Positions 7,691-10,137 of a stretch of DNA of 10,137 nucleotides are shown here, in pieces. Below the pieces are notes generated by a model. That model was not told where the DNA came from, made no database searches, and saw only the letters and a program-made list of their open reading frames with translations. Within the stretch, counting starts at the first letter, position 1, and every line of letters starts with the position of its first letter. Made by a program: the position numbers and the translations under genes. Origin of the DNA: Planctomycetaceae bacterium (GTDB lineage Bacteria; Planctomycetota; Planctomycetia; Pirellulales; Thermoguttaceae); the NCBI GenBank assembly GCA_031283515.1, contig JAITBS010000120.1:1-10137 (forward strand), given 5' to 3'.

Positions 7691-7748
7691 AAATCCCGTC
7701 AATTCTATTTATCCCGTCAAAATCTGTTTATCTTATCAAAAAACCAAA
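7691..7748 (-). promoter_or_regulatory. Three phased TTGAyrrGAT boxes (candidate operator)
   Basis: On the - strand, TTGATAAGAT, TTGACGGGAT and TTGACGGGAT follow one another at periods of 19 and 18 bp. The last two are identical over 10 bp. A spacing near two helical turns places the boxes on one face of the DNA, as in arrays bound by response regulators or other dimeric activators. They lie between the candidate -10 at 7794-7799 and the propeller start, so a protein bound there would sit within the leader, or upstream of a second start site closer to the gene. Confidence 0.4.
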
Positions 7749-7793
7749 ACCAAATTTTCAAACATTATAAGTATAATGGAATAAATGTAATAG

Positions 7794-7802
7794 AGTATAG
7801 CA
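7794..7802 (-). promoter_or_regulatory. Extended -10 promoter candidate for the propeller gene
   Basis: The - strand reads TGCTATACT: an extended -10 (TGn) followed by a 5-of-6 match to TATAAT. No -35 is evident at 17 bp, which is tolerated for extended -10 promoters. A second TATAAT occurs at 7764-7769 on the same strand. The implied leader is about 200 nt. Confidence 0.35.
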
Positions 7803-7895
7803 TATTTTTTATTTTGCCGGAAAACAAACGTATAAAAATGATAAAAATTCGGAAAAAATTGATAAAAATTGATTTTTTATTTCATATTATTCGTT

Positions 7896-8615
7896 TTATG
7901 GCGGTGGATTATTTTCGAGTGTGGAGCATAACTTATTCAAAATTTCTTTACATTCGTTCAACATTTGGTGGACGACATTTTCAATGGTCATGTTATTGGA
8001 GACGATTCGTAGGGCGTTATTGGGTTCGCGCAGGGGACCGACGGTTCGCGAAGTATCTCGGAGGTCACGTTCGGTGATACGGAGGAGAATTTCGTTGAGA
8101 TTTCCTTGTTTTCCGCTTTGTTGTAATTCTTTGTAACGTCGTTTTGCTCGTTCTTCCGGTGTTGCGGTCAGGAAAAATTTAATGGGAGCATCGGGGAAAA
8201 CTGCTGTTCCCTGATCGCGTCCTTCCGTAACGAGTCCTTTGCCGCACTGAAGTAATTGTTGGGCAATAGAACGTTGTAAGTCAACCATTATCAAACGGAT
8301 TGCCGGATTATCTGCTGCGAAACGTGTTTTTTCGGTAACATCCGGTGAACGAACTAATTCCGTAACATCTTCACTATTGAGCAATGTTTTTCCATTATTT
8401 ACGGTGATGGAGGCGTTTTCTGCTAGGATTTTGAGTTGACTGGCGATATTCCAATCGACATGCCGACGTAAACCAAGTAAGGCAACTGCCCGATACATGG
8501 AGCCGGTGTCGAGATATTCAAAAGTTTTTCCGGATTGTTCTGAAAGTGTTTGGGCTAAAAGCCGTGCAACGGTACTTTTTCCTGCTCCGGCGGGTCCGTC
8601 AATGGTGACAATCAT
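7896..8615 (-). CDS. cmk: Cytidylate kinase
   Basis: Cmk phosphorylates CMP and dCMP to the diphosphates using ATP, recycling cytidine nucleotides in the cytosol. At 239 residues it is slightly longer than the usual 220-230, with a short extra C-terminal tail ending in PPP. The P-loop is GPAGAGKST (7-15). LDTGSMYRA (35-43) is the NMP-site signature with D36. TEGRDQGTAVFPDAPIKFFL (130-149) is the family core. ATPEERAKRRYKEL (151-164) carries the basic lid residues and ERDLRDTSRTVGPL (182-195) the C-terminal signature. The ATG at 8615 is preceded by AAGGA with a 9-nt spacer. Its A is also the last base of the upstream TGA stop (TGATG), so translation is probably coupled to the 86-residue gene. 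The propeller gene follows after a gap of more than 300 bp. Confidence 0.96.
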   Translation of the reverse strand: MIVTIDGPAGAGKSTVARLLAQTLSEQSGKTFEYLDTGSMYRAVALLGLRRHVDWNIASQLKILAENASITVNNGKTLLNSEDVTELVRSPDVTEKTRFAADNPAIRLIMVDLQRSIAQQLLQCGKGLVTEGRDQGTAVFPDAPIKFFLTATPEERAKRRYKELQQSGKQGNLNEILLRITERDLRDTSRTVGPLREPNNALRIVSNNMTIENVVHQMLNECKEILNKLCSTLENNPPP

Positions 8616-8875
8616 CAGGTTGCGTCCTTCGCTGCATGAATATCACTGATGGAGCGTCCGAGTTTCCGTTGACTGGCAGCGGTTGGGGAGCCGCTGGAAA
8701 TACGGCGTTGTTGTATCGGGGTTGTTGGCGAACTATCTTGGAGAAAGCTCAAGATTTTATCTTTTGACGATTCTTCTTCGTGGGGCATTCCCATTGTGCT
8801 GACTGCATCAGAAACACCAAGAAGAACTGAACGTTTTACACCTTCACGAACCCATTCAAAAAAATTAAAATTCAT
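8615..8875 (-). CDS. Small conserved-looking hypothetical protein upstream of cmk
   Basis: An 86-residue protein with a good start: the ATG at 8875 is preceded by AAAGGA with an 8-nt spacer. The N-terminal half (FFEWVREGVKRSVLLGVSDA, about residues 5-24) can form an amphipathic helix, and ILSFLQD (41-47) a second short one. The C-terminal half is Ser/Pro/Thr-rich and probably disordered, ending in a basic patch (RKLGRSISDIHAAKDAT). There is no signal peptide, membrane span or metal motif. It resembles short hypothetical proteins I recall from planctomycetes, but I cannot name a family. The promoter upstream, a clear ribosome site and the TGATG overlap with cmk all support a real gene. The role is unknown; a regulator or adaptor linked to nucleotide metabolism is only a guess from position. 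Confidence 0.75.
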   Translation of the reverse strand: MNFNFFEWVREGVKRSVLLGVSDAVSTMGMPHEEESSKDKILSFLQDSSPTTPIQQRRISSGSPTAASQRKLGRSISDIHAAKDAT

Positions 8876-8921
8876 GTGAAGAATCCTTTCCTACGTATGA
8901 ATTATTGAACTATTTTAACCC

Positions 8922-8945
8922 ATCGCGAACTCCAACTGCCGCGAT
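8922..8945 (-). promoter_or_regulatory. Hairpin in the leader of the small gene-cmk operon
   Basis: On the - strand ATCGCG and CGCGAT form a perfect 6-bp stem around a 12-nt loop, about 46 nt before the ATG. It is GC-rich against an AT-rich background. Read from the + strand the stem is followed by TTTTT, so it could alternatively be a weak terminator for + strand transcription. Confidence 0.35.
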
Positions 8946-8963
8946 TTTTCCTTACGTTGCCGA

Positions 8964-8992
8964 ATCATAACGATTTTCGAAATCGCTGTCAA
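8964..8992 (-). promoter_or_regulatory. Near-consensus sigma70 promoter with palindromic spacer
   Basis: On the - strand there is a perfect TTGACA (8987-8992), a 17-bp spacer and TATGAT (8964-8969, 5 of 6). The predicted start is near 8957, giving a leader of about 82 nt to the 86-residue gene. The spacer contains CGATTTTCGAAATCG (8971-8985), nearly palindromic around TTCGAA, which could be a repressor site overlapping the promoter. This is the best promoter in the window. Confidence 0.7.
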
Positions 8993-9022
8993 GAGGAAAA
9001 TTTGAGTGATACTTTTTTTGAA

Positions 9023-9157
9023 AGTGAAGAGTGGAGAGTGAAGAGTTAGTTAATAGTTATGAGTGAATAGTGAATAGTGTTCTCAAGCGGAATTATTGCC
9101 GTTTTGGTTGTAATCCGCTTGCGACACTATCCACTATCAACTATCCACTATCAACTA
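9023..9157. repeat. Heptad-repeat palindromic element
   Basis: Eight consecutive 7-bp units run from 9023 to 9078 and drift from AGTGAAG through AGTTAGT to GAATAGT. A hairpin follows, with CAAGCGGA (9084-9091) pairing perfectly with TCCGCTTG (9114-9121) and extending through TTA/TAA with one bulge. Beyond it, 9127-9157 carries four tandem CTATCCA/CTATCAA units plus CTA. The right array is close to the reverse complement of the left (14 of 16 positions next to the hairpin), so the whole is an imperfect palindrome of about 135 bp. It fills the gap between the aldolase stop and the cmk-operon promoter. I see no open frame of interest in it. Confidence 0.75.
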
Positions 9158-9194
9158 CTTATTGTATCAATTATGAATTATTGCAATATTCGGA

Positions 9195-10103
9195 TTATTC
9201 CAATGTGGCGGCGTCAATATGTAATTGTTCCAACAGTTTTCGGATTTCGGGAATCCGATCAGTTGACAACGACTGTAACGGTTCGGCAAGTTCGCCATTG
9301 CAAATCCCCAGTACAGACAAAGCACATTTCATATTCGTAAGAAATGAGCCTTCTGGAAAAAGAGAGTACAATGTTGCAAGTGCTTCAAGACGTTGTTCCA
9401 ATATTTCAGTTTGTTTCTGGTCGTTGTTCAAAACAGTGTTGTAAATTTGCACAAAAAGTTTTGGTAACAAATTGGCTCCGCCGCAAATTCCGCCGTGTCC
9501 GCCTAATTTCATTGAGGCAATCAATAAATGTTCGGGACCAACCAGAAATCGCAAATCCGACCGTTTTTTGGAACATTCTAAAACATTTGTAAAATAATTG
9601 AGGTCTCCGCTGCTGTCTTTTAATCCGATAAATTTGGGATGTTCAAATACTTCTTTGAGAGTTTCCGTTTCGAAACGGATTCTGGTGTGGCTTGGTATAT
9701 TGTACAGAAAAGCGGGAAGAGTGAGGGAGTTAGCGAGGTGAAGGAGATATTTTTTCAAATCGTTTTGCGTGATGGGATGATAATAAGGAGCAGACAACAC
9801 CACCGCCGAACAACCGTGTTCTGCGGCATAATCTGCTAATATTAACGACTCTTTCAATGAAGTATCGGTAATAGATACTAAAATAGGAATATGTTTTATT
9901 GCCAGGTTGGTAACGCGATCAATTACTTCACGTCGTAAAGTTCTATCCAAACTTGGACCTTCTCCGCAGGTTCCGAGCAAAAACAAGCCGTGAACTCCGC
10001 CTGAAAGATGACGTTCAACAAGATTTTCCAACCCGCGAACATCAAGTGTTCGCCAATCAAGGAGTGGGGTCAACAGTGGCGGAATAATTCCGTGTAAATT
10101 CAT
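9195..10103 (-). CDS. DapA/NAL-family aldolase (DHDPS-like)
   Basis: A 302-residue class I aldolase of the dihydrodipicolinate synthase / N-acetylneuraminate lyase family, with a TIM barrel and cytosolic location, joining or splitting pyruvate and an aldehyde. The Schiff-base lysine is K162 in FIGLKDSSGD (158-167). The catalytic tyrosine is Y134 in FLYNIPSHT (132-140), and the substrate loop is LLGTCGEGPSL (42-52). In true DapA the loop is normally GTTGES and the Tyr motif is followed by an arginine (NxPSRT). Here the second Thr is Cys (C46) and the Arg is His (H139), so lysine biosynthesis is doubtful. A sugar-acid or other 2-oxo-acid aldolase/lyase fits better, but the substrate is unknown. 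The ATG at 10103 lies at the normal start of the first strand (GIIPPLLTPL) and no Shine-Dalgarno sequence precedes it. The promoter lies beyond the window. Confidence 0.85.
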   Translation of the reverse strand: MNLHGIIPPLLTPLLDWRTLDVRGLENLVERHLSGGVHGLFLLGTCGEGPSLDRTLRREVIDRVTNLAIKHIPILVSITDTSLKESLILADYAAEHGCSAVVLSAPYYHPITQNDLKKYLLHLANSLTLPAFLYNIPSHTRIRFETETLKEVFEHPKFIGLKDSSGDLNYFTNVLECSKKRSDLRFLVGPEHLLIASMKLGGHGGICGGANLLPKLFVQIYNTVLNNDQKQTEILEQRLEALATLYSLFPEGSFLTNMKCALSVLGICNGELAEPLQSLSTDRIPEIRKLLEQLHIDAATLE

Positions 10104-10137
10104 ATTTATTACTATTTTCTATGTGTTATTTGGTGAG

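Larger units (their letters stand above)
7569..7895. other. Long AT-rich leader between cmk and the propeller gene
   Basis: No gene is supportable in these 327 bp. They hold an extended -10 promoter candidate, three phased TTGAyrrGAT boxes, a perfect tandem duplication of GCACTTTAAAA (7630-7640 and 7641-7651), and A/T-rich runs downstream of the cmk stop. Its size suggests that the propeller gene is transcribed from its own promoter and not only by read-through from cmk. Confidence 0.5.

Noticed and set aside
7628..8077. 149-codon open frame on the + strand
   Set aside because: It runs through the AT-rich leader and into the 3' part of cmk on the opposite strand. Its product is Phe/Lys/Arg/Tyr-rich without motifs, and it has no ribosome site.
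9023..9157. CRISPR-like array
   Set aside because: The units are 7 bp, adjacent and without spacers, and no cas genes are present.

Overview
The window is AT-rich bacterial DNA with nine confident or probable genes plus one gene fragment. One intact gene (a secreted glycosidase) and the fragment lie on the + strand, and eight genes lie on the - strand. I see no rRNA, tRNA, phage, transposase or CRISPR array. Several genes point to a Planctomycetota-like organism: a secreted PQQ-type beta-propeller protein, an ABC-2-like membrane protein with the 'LTPLTPLQI' signature common in planctomycete permeases, and a small hypothetical protein coupled to cmk. The low GC and the secreted glycan enzyme would fit a host- or gut-associated member. 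The phylum is an inference from remembered families, not a search result.

Layout. 1-93: the 3' end of an unidentified + strand gene. 94-303: a promoter-bearing leader. 304-1158: a secreted GH16 beta-glucanase-like enzyme. 1159-1367: a convergent gap carrying GCAGATTAC-type inverted repeats. 1368-2792 (-): an outer-membrane beta-barrel, porin-like protein whose start is uncertain. 2793-3183: no confident gene. 3184-3978 (-): an ABC-2-like integral membrane protein. 4011-4403 (-): acpS. 4638-5678 (-): a FabH-like ketoacyl-ACP synthase III. 5739-7568 (-): a secreted PQQ-like beta-propeller protein with an acidic tail. 7569-7895: its AT-rich leader, with three TTGAyrrGAT boxes. 7896-8615 (-): cmk. 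8615-8875 (-): an 86-residue unknown protein whose stop shares a base with the cmk start. 8876-9194: a strong promoter for the small gene and cmk, then a large palindromic element built of 7-bp repeats. 9195-10103 (-): a DapA/NAL-family aldolase.

How the genes may work together. AcpS makes holo-ACP, which a KAS III uses to start acyl-chain synthesis. Their proximity, with the membrane protein 32 bp beyond acpS, suggests a small lipid or envelope cluster, although a 234-bp gap separates fabH from acpS. The small protein and cmk form a clear two-gene transcription unit with a near-consensus promoter and Shine-Dalgarno sequences. The GH16 enzyme and the porin-like protein converge and need not be co-regulated, though export and glycan degradation would suit each other.

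The most unusual structures are non-coding: the heptad-repeat palindrome at 9023-9157, the phased boxes at 7691-7748, and a CAAGCGGA motif that occurs three times, always outside confident coding sequence.
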